A stretch of 58,128 bases of DNA from Alphaproteobacteria bacterium (GTDB lineage: Bacteria; Pseudomonadota; Alphaproteobacteria; ATCC43930; CGMCC-115725): contig JAFAYW010000332.1 of NCBI GenBank assembly GCA_019240125.1, positions 1 to 58,128 of the forward strand. Direction: 5' to 3'. Below are positions 7,951-17,280 of the stretch, in pieces. The position numbers were made by a program, and so were the translations under genes. Positions within the stretch are counted from its first letter, which is position 1; every line of letters begins with the position of its first letter. A model generated the notes under the pieces. It did not search any database and was not told the origin of the DNA. It was given only the letters and a program-made list of their open reading frames with translations.

Positions 7951-7989
7951 GGCGTGGTCGCTTCCCGGCGGCCACGCCTTCTTTTTTTT
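7951..7989 (+). terminator. Rho-independent terminator after the GG-leader peptide gene
   Basis: GGCGTGG (7951-7957) pairs with CCACGCC (7972-7978). Four further pairs, one of them G-T, extend the stem to eleven around a six-base loop. It is followed by a TTCTTTTTTTT run. This is the clearest intrinsic terminator in the window. Confidence 0.85.
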
Positions 7990-8267
7990 GTCCACCCGTG
8001 AGCGGCCGGATGATGCGTAGTTTGTAGCTTTCATATCTACTCGGGCCAATTCGGATATTTACTCGCGGAGCGGTTGAAGCGGTTCATAGTTGCGCGTGCC
8101 GTCGGGCACGCTACCCGCTGCGCAGAGCCGCCATCCGTCGAAGCCCGGCCATCATGCCGGTTGTCCCCGCTGCGAACCGCGCTTAAAAACAATGCCGGAG
8201 AACGCAAACGATAAACCGGCAGCGGGGTTGAAAGATGCCTTGAGCGCTGGCGGTCGGAGGAGAATTG
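7990..8267. other. Intergenic region before the YfbU-family gene
   Basis: I see no gene. A small perfect hairpin (GCGTGCC / GGCACGC, 8094-8111, loop GTCG) without a T-run is present. The promoter of the YfbU-family gene presumably lies here but is not obvious. Confidence 0.4.
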
Positions 8268-8801
8268 ATGGAGCTGACAGCAGCGGAGGCACTTATCCTT
8301 ATCATGCTTTCCGATATACACGAAAAGTTGAATATCAGACGAAAAATTGACCCTAAATTTGTGAAGTTAGCCATCCATGACGGCAATGCATGGGCCTTGG
8401 ACCTGCGCTACGGCGAGTTGCTGAACACACCTCAAACCAGTAGGGCCGATGCTGTCGACATCATCAAAATCATGCAGATGTGGAGTTTCCTCGAAAGGTC
8501 ATACGAGCGGCTCTCAACCTCAGATAAGGCGCATCTCGGGATTAATGTTAGATTTACGGGATTTGATGGTCGCGAGGGAACCGATTACACAGAAACCATC
8601 CGCTTCATTGCCGAACATATGGGACGCACGTTCACCAGGTTCAGACGGCGGCCCCTGACTTCGGAGGGGCCGTCGCTCCAAGCTCAACGAAAAATGCTGG
8701 CCGTTTTCGAGCCGCTCCGCCCGCCGGGAGTGGGTCGGCTGCTTTCGGTGACGCAGATCAAGGAGATACTCGACGGCGCCGGCAAAACGGACGCGCTCTA
8801 G
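8268..8801 (+). CDS. YfbU family protein
   Basis: A 177-residue protein that follows the YfbU pattern: N-terminal MELTAAEALIL, the helix VDIIKIMQMWSFLERSYERL, FTGFDGREGTDYTETIRFI, a Phe/Arg-rich THF-like segment, and the C-terminal LLSVTQIKEILD. The biochemical role of YfbU is not established. The start is set at the ATG at 8268 because GGAGGAG lies just upstream; a TTG one codon earlier is less likely. It stands alone, with different neighbours from the enterobacterial locus. It has more A/T-rich codons than its surroundings, which may suggest acquisition. Confidence 0.75.
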   Translation: MELTAAEALILIMLSDIHEKLNIRRKIDPKFVKLAIHDGNAWALDLRYGELLNTPQTSRADAVDIIKIMQMWSFLERSYERLSTSDKAHLGINVRFTGFDGREGTDYTETIRFIAEHMGRTFTRFRRRPLTSEGPSLQAQRKMLAVFEPLRPPGVGRLLSVTQIKEILDGAGKTDAL

Positions 8802-9146
8802 TCTCTTATCTCCCCGGTCAAGGTTGAAGCCACAGCTCGCCGGCACGATCTCGGGGGGCGAGGTCGGTTTGGAGTAGCGGAAGGCTGCAAAGGGCAGGAG
8901 GCGGAGCTAGCGATAACGGTATGAATTCGCTAAGCGCTTAGTTTCCTGGTGACAGTTTGGAACACTGGGTAGTTTGACGGCTGGCCAAGAGGGCCACGCC
9001 CCTGCTCAAGGGCCCCGAAACGTGAGGCAGCGGCCACAAATATGGCCGCCGCGATCGTTGCGCTTCGGTAATGGGTCGAGGACGGCAGCCCGCTTCGGTC
9101 TGCCTGCCGGAACGGCCCGAAGCCCCGGGTTCCCCGCGTCTGGTGG
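8802..9146. other. Intergenic region with a hairpin, no gene seen
   Basis: No supported coding sequence. A perfect seven-base stem (GCGGCCA / TGGCCGC, 9030-9049) with a six-base loop lies downstream of rpsT on the minus strand. It lacks a T-run, so its role as terminator is uncertain. Confidence 0.4.
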
Positions 9147-9407
9147 CTACAGCGCGTTGATACGCGCAGCGAGCCGGGACAATTTGCGGGCCACCGTGTT
9201 CCGGTGCATGACACCCTTGGTTGTCGCGCGATGCAGCTCGGGCTGCGCTTCGCGCAGCGCCGTCTGCGCAACCGTCTTGTCGCCTGAGGCAATCGCCGTT
9301 TCCACTTTCTTGACGAAAGTGCGAACTCGGCTCATACGGGCGCGGTTGATCGCGGTGCGTGTTTCGGTCTGACGGAGCCGTTTTTCGGCGGATGGATGAT
9401 GCGGCAT
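9147..9407 (-). CDS. rpsT: 30S ribosomal protein S20
   Basis: An 86-residue, strongly basic helical protein with the S20 pattern: an N-terminal [17 protein letters not shown], then [13 protein letters not shown], and the C-terminal [20 protein letters not shown]20 binds 16S rRNA early in 30S assembly. The length is normal. Only a weak GAG lies before the ATG, consistent with the autoregulated, poor translation signals known for rpsT. The dnaA gene, which often lies nearby in alphaproteobacteria, is not adjacent here. Confidence 0.95.
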   Translation of the reverse strand: MPHHPSAEKRLRQTETRTAINRARMSRVRTFVKKVETAIASGDKTVAQTALREAQPELHRATTKGVMHRNTVARKLSRLAARINAL

Positions 9408-9502
9408 CGTTGCTCGTAGGAAACAGGAGGAGCGGGCTTATATCGGAAGCCCGAGCCGAGCGTCAACCGCATGCTCTTTTTTGGCAACCGACTGGAGGCC
9501 CC

Positions 9503-9754
9503 TTGTATACCATTACCGCGGGCCTTGTCGCCCTGGCTCTCGCCGCCGCTCCTGATGTTGACAAAGCGGATTGCGGCAACCTGACCAACCACCGCACGGC
9601 AGCCGTCTCCAAGGTCATGGAGGCGCTGCACAGTTACGAGAAGTGCCTCGGGGCGGCGGTAAAGGGGGCCGATTGCGCCGACGAGATGCAGGCGCTCGAC
9701 GATGCGCACGACGATTTTGTCGACGCGGCAGCCGACGCCAAAAGCTGCCCCTAA
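9503..9754 (+). CDS. Small secreted cysteine-containing protein
   Basis: An 83-residue product starting at TTG (9503) four bases after GGAGG. Residues 1-16 form a short signal-peptide-like hydrophobic stretch (YTITAGLVALALAAA). The mature part is acidic and helical, with four cysteines (about positions 24, 48, 56 and 82) that could form two disulfides in the periplasm. No family is recognised. The longer in-frame ATG at 9359 overlaps the rpsT leader and lacks a ribosome binding site, so TTG is preferred. The spacing and the signal sequence are seen; export is inferred. Confidence 0.6.
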   Translation: MYTITAGLVALALAAAPDVDKADCGNLTNHRTAAVSKVMEALHSYEKCLGAAVKGADCADEMQALDDAHDDFVDAAADAKSCP

Positions 9755-9870
9755 GGCCGGCGCGGCGCCCCACGACCTCGCTATCGACTTAGTTGCGAGC
9801 TGTCTGCTGCGGGTGTCGGTGCTTCGCGCCGAGATGGTCCCCGGCTATGCCTGACCCTTGGAGGGAGGCC

Positions 9871-10785
9871 ATGCTCGATGGTGCGTTCGAGCGTGCGTGG
9901 CGGATCAGCGATGCGGTGTTGCGCCAGCGCGCTGGTCAAATCTGCTCCCACCTGCCGTATCATCAGCGCTGGCTGTGGGACGGCACACCGTTAATCGGGC
10001 GGCGGGTGCGGGCATCGTCCTATCACGGCCTTGGCGATACGGTTCAATTCATCCGCTTTGCGCCACTCCTCCTCGCCATCGCCAGCGATGTCGTCATCGA
10101 GGTACAGTCTGCATTGCTGCCGCTCTTGCGCGCGGCTTTTCCACAGGTGCCGATGCTGCCGTTGGGTGGCCCGCTGCCGTCCTGCGAGGTGGCAATCGAG
10201 TTGATGGAGTTGCCGCACGCGTTGCGGCTGAGTCCAGAGGATTTGCCCGGCCCCTTTCCATACCTGTACGCGCCCCGCTTGCAGCCACGCGGCGCTGACA
10301 GCCGATTGCGCGTCGGCCTTGTCTGGGCCGGCGGCAAATGGCGAGGCGAACGGTCGTTGCCACCCGCGTTGCTGCTGCCCCTGACAGCTCTGCCGATCGA
10401 TCTCATCGCGTTGCAGCTTGGGTCGGACCCCGCCGACCCGGGCGCCACCGAGTTGCTCCATGCCTGCCGCGACACCTTGCCAGACAACCCAACGATCGAG
10501 GAAACGGCGGCACTGATTGCCAGCCTTGACCTGGTGATTACGATCGACACGATGGTCGCCCATCTCGCCGGTGCCTTGGGCCAGCCAGTGTGGACACTGC
10601 TCGATGCGGACGCGGATTGGCGTTGGATGCGTCACCGCCGCGACACGCCGTGGTATCCGACGATGCGCCTGTTCCGCCAGCAGAAGCCAGGCGATTGGCC
10701 TTGTCTGATCGACCAGGTGATCGCGGCGCTGACGCAGCTAACGCACCGCGCGCAGCCGGACCAGGCGTCGCCGCCGGTTTGTTGA
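9871..10785 (+). CDS. Glycosyltransferase family 9-like (heptosyltransferase-like) protein
   Basis: A 304-residue protein resembling the C-terminal glycosyltransferase domain of TPR-GT9 proteins. It has SSYHGLGDTVQFIRFAPLL near the N-terminus, VGLVWAGGKWRGERSLPP mid-protein, and the nucleotide-sugar region LVITIDTMVAHLAGALGQPVW followed by DTPWYPTMRLFRQ. The TPR part is missing. GGAGGGAGG just before the ATG at 9871 supports this start over the one at 9847. Relatives transfer sugars to lipopolysaccharide or proteins. Proximity to the glycan cassette suggests a related role, which is inference. Confidence 0.75.
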   Translation: MLDGAFERAWRISDAVLRQRAGQICSHLPYHQRWLWDGTPLIGRRVRASSYHGLGDTVQFIRFAPLLLAIASDVVIEVQSALLPLLRAAFPQVPMLPLGGPLPSCEVAIELMELPHALRLSPEDLPGPFPYLYAPRLQPRGADSRLRVGLVWAGGKWRGERSLPPALLLPLTALPIDLIALQLGSDPADPGATELLHACRDTLPDNPTIEETAALIASLDLVITIDTMVAHLAGALGQPVWTLLDADADWRWMRHRRDTPWYPTMRLFRQQKPGDWPCLIDQVIAALTQLTHRAQPDQASPPVC

Positions 10786-11080
10786 ACCGCCAGTTCCGTA
10801 GCATTGCATGGGGTTCCGACGAAGCTCGGTTTGGCTCTCTCGCACCAGATACCCGCGCTGACGGCGAGAAGAGCCTGTTCAACAAGCTGGTGAACGCAGC
10901 GACGGGAAAGATCGCTCTCCGCGTCGCTGATTAATTTTTGTGACAGTCGGGCTGCTGTACGGTTTAAAACATAAGTTAAACAGGATCTTAACGCCAGAAC
11001 TTGAAAATAGGAATGTTGAACCTTCGCCGCATCGCGCCGTTGGCTGTCGGGCGACGGCGCGATGCGCGGCGGAGGGATAA
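10786..11080 (+). promoter_or_regulatory. Leader and probable promoter region of inositol-phosphate synthase
   Basis: This 295-base region contains an AT-rich stretch at 10931-10990 (TTAATTTTTGTGACA and GTTTAAAACATAAGTTAAAC), likely promoter material, followed by the leader hairpin listed separately. No gene is supported here. Confidence 0.4.
11029..11065 (+). promoter_or_regulatory. Strong 5' leader hairpin before ino1
   Basis: GCATCGCGCCGT (11029-11040) pairs perfectly with ACGGCGCGATGC (11054-11065) around a 13-base loop. CGCC/GGCG pairing outside a two-base bulge extends it. It ends five bases before the GGAGGG ribosome binding site, so it could gate translation or serve as a protein-binding inverted repeat. 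Confidence 0.5.
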
Positions 11081-12154
<1,074 letters not shown>

Positions 12155-12190
12155 CACTCGCTGTCATCGCGAAGAGCCGATGGCGACGCG

Positions 12191-12209
12191 GTCTCGCTCT
12201 GCTCGAGAC
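12191..12209. terminator. Possible weak terminator between convergent genes
   Basis: GTCTCG and CGAGAC (12191-12196 and 12204-12209) form a six-pair stem followed by TGCTTTATC on the plus strand. It is located after ino1 and before the end of the oppositely oriented cassette. The T-run is poor. Confidence 0.3.
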
Positions 12210-12255
12210 TGCTTTATCATAAGGCACAACCCGTACCGAGGCCGCTGAGCCTGTC

Positions 12256-13140
12256 TTAATAGTAGCGGCGAATCATCCGCAGGCAGAACTCGGCGAATTC
12301 GTCATCGACGAGAGGGGGACTGGTGTGGTGTGGCGCAAGGCCGCGATGCTCCGGGGTGAAGCAGAACGTCAGTGTCACCTCAAACGGCTCCAGCGCGCGC
12401 ATCTGCCGATCGAACCACGCCGTGGCATCCGGGCGAAAGCTGTCGGCCCAGCTGATCCCGGTGCGCAAATGCCTGACGCCGAGCTGTTTCAGCCAATCGA
12501 CACCGGCTTCGAGTCGAGGATCCTCAAAGTGGAACCACTGACAGATGCCGAGTGACGGTGCGAGTTCGGCAAAGCTGCGAGCCGCGAGTTTTGGCGTGCC
12601 GTCTTCGCGTATCAAACCCATATGGAAGTGACGATAATACGACGACCCTTCGGCTTCCTTGTGGCGAGTCGTCGCCGGCCAGGTCTGCGGCAGATCGAAC
12701 AGGCTGTACCAGTGAATTCGCGGCGCCCTGCCGATCAGCAGTTCGGCGGTGCGGCGCAATCCAAATTCCTGCACTTCCTCGGCGCCGAAACTCGACGCAC
12801 CGCATTCCGACACCCAGATCGGCAATTGCGTCACCGCGGCAATCTCGGCCAGCTTGGCCGGCCAATCGTGGAGCGACCATAAGTTCCAATCGAGTGGAAA
12901 ACCGTGCACGGCCACTATATCGAGGTGTTCGAACAGCCCCTGTGCGGCCAGATTGCTGATGAAGCCAGGGTCGATCGGCGAGGCGCCACCGAGTACCCGC
13001 GGCAGCCCGGGCGCCGCGCTGCCGATGGCTTCACCGGCAAGCCGGGTCATGCGGGCGAATTTCGACCAGTCCGGATCGAGCTCCAAATCCCAATGGGATT
13101 TGTTATTCGGCTCGTTCCACAGCATGACCGCTTCGATCAT
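12256..13140 (-). CDS. Glycoside-hydrolase-like TIM barrel (clan GH-A), apparently circularly permuted
   Basis: A 294-residue protein, last gene of the cassette. It starts directly at MIEAVMLWNEPNN, the strand-4 acid/base motif (E10). Then come VLGGASP (49-55), VAVHGFP (76-82), the nucleophile strand PIWVSECGAS (E112) and IHWYSLFD (142-149), followed by PKLAARSF, a typical barrel-closing helix. Only after this come GICQWFHF (198-205), LRTGISW (225-231) and VTLTFCFTPE (255-264), which look like strands 1-3, and the chain ends at LRMIRRYY, where the NEP strand normally follows. Its ATG overlaps the methyltransferase stop by four bases, so an N-terminal extension is not available. Relatives are called beta-xylosidases; activity is unknown. 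Confidence 0.75.
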   Translation of the reverse strand: MIEAVMLWNEPNNKSHWDLELDPDWSKFARMTRLAGEAIGSAAPGLPRVLGGASPIDPGFISNLAAQGLFEHLDIVAVHGFPLDWNLWSLHDWPAKLAEIAAVTQLPIWVSECGASSFGAEEVQEFGLRRTAELLIGRAPRIHWYSLFDLPQTWPATTRHKEAEGSSYYRHFHMGLIREDGTPKLAARSFAELAPSLGICQWFHFEDPRLEAGVDWLKQLGVRHLRTGISWADSFRPDATAWFDRQMRALEPFEVTLTFCFTPEHRGLAPHHTSPPLVDDEFAEFCLRMIRRYY

Positions 13141-13913
13141 CGCGCCGCTCCGCTGCGGGATGCCGCCGGCGGCATCGGGTACACGGCTCGATCGGAAGGC
13201 GCGTCGCCAAGCCTGCAGACGAACACCTCCTCCTCGGGATTGTCGACGATTACAAATCCGGCGCTGCGCAACATCGCCGCGGTGCAGGCGCGGTTCGGCA
13301 CCCACCAATTTGTGCCGTCACCAGCATAGCGATGTTCGACAAACGCCATTCGCGGGAAGCCCGGCTGCTCGAATAATGTCGTCTCGGAAAACGGGTAATC
13401 CTCCGCTATCCGCACCTCGACGGGATCACCGCGCTGCATTGATTGGCAGACAAACAGATCACGCACGACGTGGTCGCGGATCAGGTCCAAGGCGAGAAGC
13501 GGGTGACGCAGATGATACAATACCCCCAGAAAAAGCACGACATCAAAGCGCTCGCACAGCGCCCCGACGTCATAAACCGATAATTGCGCGAATTCGATCT
13601 CGGCGCCAAGAACCTGGGCGGCAAAACGGGCCTGGCGCAGGTAGGCCTCGTCAACATCGATGGCCAATACATGAGCCGCGCCGCGGCGCTTCATCTCGAT
13701 CGAGTAAAAGCCGCCATTGCAGCCGATATCGAGCACCGTCTTGCCACGCAAATCCGCAGGCAGCGCGTGTGCAAAACGGCGCCACTTCACTGCCGGATAA
13801 TCGCCGAGGAAATGCTCGGGCGCCGTCGCGACGCCGTCCAGATCGATGTTGTGAAACCAGGGTCCGAGAGCTTCCGCCTCTCGGCGAATACGCTCTACCG
13901 TGTGTTGTGTCAT
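13137..13913 (-). CDS. SAM-dependent methyltransferase, CmoB-like (glycan cassette family)
   Basis: A 258-residue class I methyltransferase with motif I LDIGCNGGF at residues 61-69, the acidic end of strand 2 in VLAIDVDEAYL, and FDVVLFLGVLYHLRHP. The overall form resembles CmoB. I recall a TIGR family (TIGR04290) of such enzymes in the same kind of cassette; this is unverified. It lies six bases after the upstream glycosyltransferase stop and overlaps the glycoside-hydrolase-like gene by four bases. It may methylate a sugar or an activated intermediate of the pathway. Confidence 0.8.
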   Translation of the reverse strand: MTQHTVERIRREAEALGPWFHNIDLDGVATAPEHFLGDYPAVKWRRFAHALPADLRGKTVLDIGCNGGFYSIEMKRRGAAHVLAIDVDEAYLRQARFAAQVLGAEIEFAQLSVYDVGALCERFDVVLFLGVLYHLRHPLLALDLIRDHVVRDLFVCQSMQRGDPVEVRIAEDYPFSETTLFEQPGFPRMAFVEHRYAGDGTNWWVPNRACTAAMLRSAGFVIVDNPEEEVFVCRLGDAPSDRAVYPMPPAASRSGAAR

Positions 13914-13919
13914 CGCTGG

Positions 13920-15077
13920 CTACCTGGTCGCTTCAATTTCCCTAATGGCATCGCCATGCGCCGGCGAGCCCCTCGATACGGCGCGATCGCTCACCTCCTC
14001 GACATACGATTCCAGGGCAACGGCTCGGTGCGTCGCGGTATGGTGGGCAAGTACCCGCACACGCGCCGTTTGCGCAATATCCTGGCGCGCCGCTTCGCCA
14101 ATGTCGCGCAGATAGCGCAGCGCCTCATCCGTATCACGGGCGATCAATATCTCGCGGTCCGGCTCAAAAAACGTGTCGAGACCGTCCCACCAATCGCTGA
14201 TAATTGGCACGCCGCTGGCCGCCGCCTCGAAAAGGCGCACACTGGGGGAGTAGCCGCAACGGATCATGTCGGCGCGGGTCACATTCAGCGTAAAACGTTG
14301 CTGCGCAAAAAATCGCGAGTGTTGCGCCGGCTCCAGATGCTCGACGCGCCTTACGTTCTCGGGCCATATCAGATCGGCCGGATAAAGCGGTCCCGCCACC
14401 ACGAATTTCCCGCCTGACCAGGCGCGCGCCGGCTCACACAGAAGACGATCCAGCGTTGGCTGGCGGTCGGTGCTGTAGGTGCCGAGATAGCCGAGATCCC
14501 ATTCATGCGACAGGGTCTGCGGCATATGGATCTGTGGATCGACTGCGCAGTATAGCGGCCGTGCTGCCGGCGACCCTAGGTTGTCCTCAATGTCCCGCAG
14601 CAGCGGTCCGCCGGTGAACGATAAGTAGAGATCAAACCCGGCTATCTGCTCCGCGGCGAGGTACTGGCAGGTACCGGTTTGGAGGGCCGAGAGTGTCACT
14701 GGCGTGTCGATATCGTAGAACGCGGTGATGCCGCCCGCAGTTTGCTGCACCCAAGCACAAACGGCTATGCCGTCAGGTACATACGACCCAACGATTACCA
14801 GGTCCGCGGCGTACACCTGCTCGCGCCAGCGTTGCTGCAACTCGTCGACGCTGCCGTACAGCACCGTCTCGCCGTAGGGCGGATGTGGCAGGTCACGATT
14901 GTCGCGATACCAGGATTGGTCACGTTCAAGAAACACCACATCGTGACCGCGCCGCGCCAGCGCGTTCACCAAACCTCGGTAGGTGGTGGCGTGACCATTG
15001 CCCCACGACGAGGTGATCGACAACCCAAGGATGACAATGCGCAGCCTCCGCGCCGCCGGCAGGCTGCCCCCGTTCAT
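13920..15077 (-). CDS. Glycosyltransferase, CgeB-like (first of three tandem paralogs by position)
   Basis: A 385-residue GT-B-type protein. The N-terminal domain opens with IVILGLSITSSWGNGHATTY, and RGLVNALARRGHDVVFLERD follows. The C-terminal nucleotide-sugar half contains CGYSPSVRLFEAAASGVPII and DWWDGLDTFFEPDREILIA, where the FEAA glutamate is the usual donor ligand. It is similar to the neighbours at 15074 and 16153. Overlap with the upstream gene is four bases. Substrates are unknown. The C-terminal 30 residues are a divergent tail. Confidence 0.8.
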   Translation of the reverse strand: MNGGSLPAARRLRIVILGLSITSSWGNGHATTYRGLVNALARRGHDVVFLERDQSWYRDNRDLPHPPYGETVLYGSVDELQQRWREQVYAADLVIVGSYVPDGIAVCAWVQQTAGGITAFYDIDTPVTLSALQTGTCQYLAAEQIAGFDLYLSFTGGPLLRDIEDNLGSPAARPLYCAVDPQIHMPQTLSHEWDLGYLGTYSTDRQPTLDRLLCEPARAWSGGKFVVAGPLYPADLIWPENVRRVEHLEPAQHSRFFAQQRFTLNVTRADMIRCGYSPSVRLFEAAASGVPIISDWWDGLDTFFEPDREILIARDTDEALRYLRDIGEAARQDIAQTARVRVLAHHTATHRAVALESYVEEVSDRAVSRGSPAHGDAIREIEATR

Positions 15078-16156
15078 CGGGCAATCCCTTCGAGCACCTG
15101 CTGCAGGAGCGCTACCCGCTGAACATAGGTATGTTGCGCCCGCGCCCGCGCCCTGGCCGCGTCACCGATGCGGCGGGCGTCCTCCGGCGTCAGCCGCGCC
15201 AGTATTTCCGCTACCGCCGGTCCACTCTCCGCCACCAGAATTTCGGCGTCCGGCTCAAAAAACCCCGCTATGCCGTCCCACGCGTCGGTGATGATGCAGG
15301 CACCGGCGCCCGCCGCCTCGAACACCCGGGTCGCCGGGCTGAAGCCGTACGCCGCCATACTGTCGCGGCTCACATTCAATACCGCCCGCGCCGACGCGTT
15401 GAACGCGTTGTGGTCGCGCGTATAGATGTGCCCGACATAGCTCATATTGCCGGGCATCGCCTTGTCGCCCCAGCCGCTGCCGCCAAGCAGAAACCGCTTT
15501 GCCGGCAAGTCGGCCGCCACATGCATAAAGAATTCGTCGATCCGCCGCTCGCGATCGGGCAGCCGGTTGGCGACCAGACCGAGATCGCACACGAAGCGCG
15601 GCTCCGGCGCCGCTGGATGGTGTGTCGCCGGGTCCAGTCCGTTGTAGATCGGCACGCATTCCCGCGCGCCCAGCCGCCGGTAAGCGTCGATAACCGGCGG
15701 TCCACCGCCATAGGTCAGGATTACGTCGTAGGCGGGGATCAGCGCGCGCAACGGGTCGTCAGGATCGGCCGCCAACCGATCAAGCGTCGCAGGCGCGTCG
15801 ACATCCCAGAACGCCGCGATCGCATTGAGCCGCTTAATCGCTGGCACGTTTGCTTCCAGCAACGCGTCGAACGCACCGACACCACTTGCCTTAACGATCA
15901 GATCGGCGCCCCGGGCTTCGTCCAGCGCCCGTTGGACGCCGGTCTCGTCCGTCACTGGATAGACCACCACGCGGGCCCAGTCCGGATCGGGGATGTCGCG
16001 ATGCTTTTGCCGGTCATACGCGTCGGGTTCATAAAAGGTGATGCGGTGCCCGCTCGCCGCGAGCGCCTGCAACACACCGCGATAATAAGTCGCCGCACCG
16101 TTCCAATACGCGGACACCAGGCTTGAACCGAAAAAGGCGACATTCAGGGGCGTCAT
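15074..16156 (-). CDS. Glycosyltransferase, CgeB-like (second tandem paralog)
   Basis: A 360-residue paralog of its neighbours, with an N-terminal FFGSSLVSAYWNGAATYYRG, the central CVPIYNGLDP, and the donor-binding GFSPATRVFEAAGAGACIIT followed by DAWDGIAGFFEPDAEILVAE. These match the 13920 gene nearly position for position. It overlaps both neighbours by four bases (ATGA type), so translational coupling is likely. The protein is probably cytoplasmic or peripheral at the membrane. Acceptor and donor are unknown. Confidence 0.8.
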   Translation of the reverse strand: MTPLNVAFFGSSLVSAYWNGAATYYRGVLQALAASGHRITFYEPDAYDRQKHRDIPDPDWARVVVYPVTDETGVQRALDEARGADLIVKASGVGAFDALLEANVPAIKRLNAIAAFWDVDAPATLDRLAADPDDPLRALIPAYDVILTYGGGPPVIDAYRRLGARECVPIYNGLDPATHHPAAPEPRFVCDLGLVANRLPDRERRIDEFFMHVAADLPAKRFLLGGSGWGDKAMPGNMSYVGHIYTRDHNAFNASARAVLNVSRDSMAAYGFSPATRVFEAAGAGACIITDAWDGIAGFFEPDAEILVAESGPAVAEILARLTPEDARRIGDAARARARAQHTYVQRVALLQQVLEGIAR

Positions 16157-17280
16157 GTCAGGGCCATCGTTTTCGCCTCCCGGATATCGCGACCGAGAGC
16201 GGCGCAGATCCCCAGCAGTTCATCGACCCGATTGGCGCAGCTATGGCGAGCGGCGATAACGGCCTGTCCGCGTGCCGCAAGTTCGGCGCGTTGCGCCGGA
16301 TCGCGGCACAAACCCGCGAGCAGCCGGCGCATCTCGTCGCCATTGCGTGCCACCAGATAGTCTTCGCCCGCGGTGAAAAGATTTTCGCAATCGTGCCACG
16401 GTGCCGACACCAGCGGGATGCCGCAGGCCAGCGCCTCGAACATGCGAATTGTTGGAATTCCAGGCAGCATGCGGGCATAGGGACGGCGCGGTACGTGCAG
16501 CGTCATGCGGGCGGCGGCGAAGGCCTCCGGCACCGCGAAATTCGGGAGATACCCGGTATAGGCGATCCCTGATTCGGCGAGCGCGGCGCGGGCCGCGGCC
16601 GGGTAGCGCACGCCGTGGATACGCGCCGACAGGCCGAGGGCGGCGATCGGCTCAATGAGGAATTCGCGTAATTCCGCGGCACGCTCATCGTCGGCCCAAT
16701 TGCCGATCCACACGAGATCGCGCTCGGGAACCTGGTCAAGCCGCGGCCCGAACACACGCAGGTCGGCCGCTTCGTGCCAGGTAAACACCTGCTGCCCCCA
16801 GCCCCGGCGGCGATAGGCTTCGCGAAGCGTCTCGCCAAACGCCAACACCCCATCAAAACCGTCGAGATCCAGTCGCGCCATTTCGTCGGGCGCGCTGACC
16901 ATGCGGTGATGCGTATCGTGGAACAGCAGTAGGAAGTTACCGCCAGTTCGCCGCAACGCGGCTACCTGGGTGACCACGACCGGGTCCGTCCATTCATGCA
17001 CCAATACGAGGTCGATGCCATCCAGCGCGCGTTCGACATCAAAACCGCCGGGGTCGTAGACCGTGACCGGCAGATGCGGGTAGACACGCCGCCACGCATC
17101 CAGCGCGGCGCGGCCGCCGTCGGCTGCCAGATTTTGCGCGCTCCAGCCATTCTCCGGCTCGAACGCTCGCACCAGATAGCCGCGATGCTGCAATTCCCCA
17201 ACAACGCCTCGCAAAAAATGCGCGTTGCCGTGGTTCCAATCCGAGCGCAGCGAGTGACAGAACAGCGCGACCGTCGCCAT
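16153..17280 (-). CDS. Glycosyltransferase, CgeB-like (third tandem paralog)
   Basis: 375 residues, with an N-terminal FCHSLRSDWNHGNAHFLRGV parallel to the other two paralogs, then LFHDTHHRMVS, the linker DLVWIGNWADDERAAELREF, and the donor site PTIRMFEALACGIPLVSAPW. A conserved Asp/Glu-rich loop around ENLFTAGEDYLVARNGDEM follows. Its ATG shares one base with the stop of the upstream GT4 gene (TAATG). It is the most divergent of the three, suggesting a different linkage or acceptor. Confidence 0.8.
   Translation of the reverse strand: MATVALFCHSLRSDWNHGNAHFLRGVVGELQHRGYLVRAFEPENGWSAQNLAADGGRAALDAWRRVYPHLPVTVYDPGGFDVERALDGIDLVLVHEWTDPVVVTQVAALRRTGGNFLLLFHDTHHRMVSAPDEMARLDLDGFDGVLAFGETLREAYRRRGWGQQVFTWHEAADLRVFGPRLDQVPERDLVWIGNWADDERAAELREFLIEPIAALGLSARIHGVRYPAAARAALAESGIAYTGYLPNFAVPEAFAAARMTLHVPRRPYARMLPGIPTIRMFEALACGIPLVSAPWHDCENLFTAGEDYLVARNGDEMRRLLAGLCRDPAQRAELAARGQAVIAARHSCANRVDELLGICAALGRDIREAKTMALT

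Noticed and set aside
13141..13308. In-frame N-terminal extension of the glycoside-hydrolase-like protein, which might have supplied strands 1-3
   Set aside because: The extension is the methyltransferase gene read in another frame, Arg/Gly-rich and without barrel-like motifs. Strand 1-3-like segments are instead at the C-terminus.
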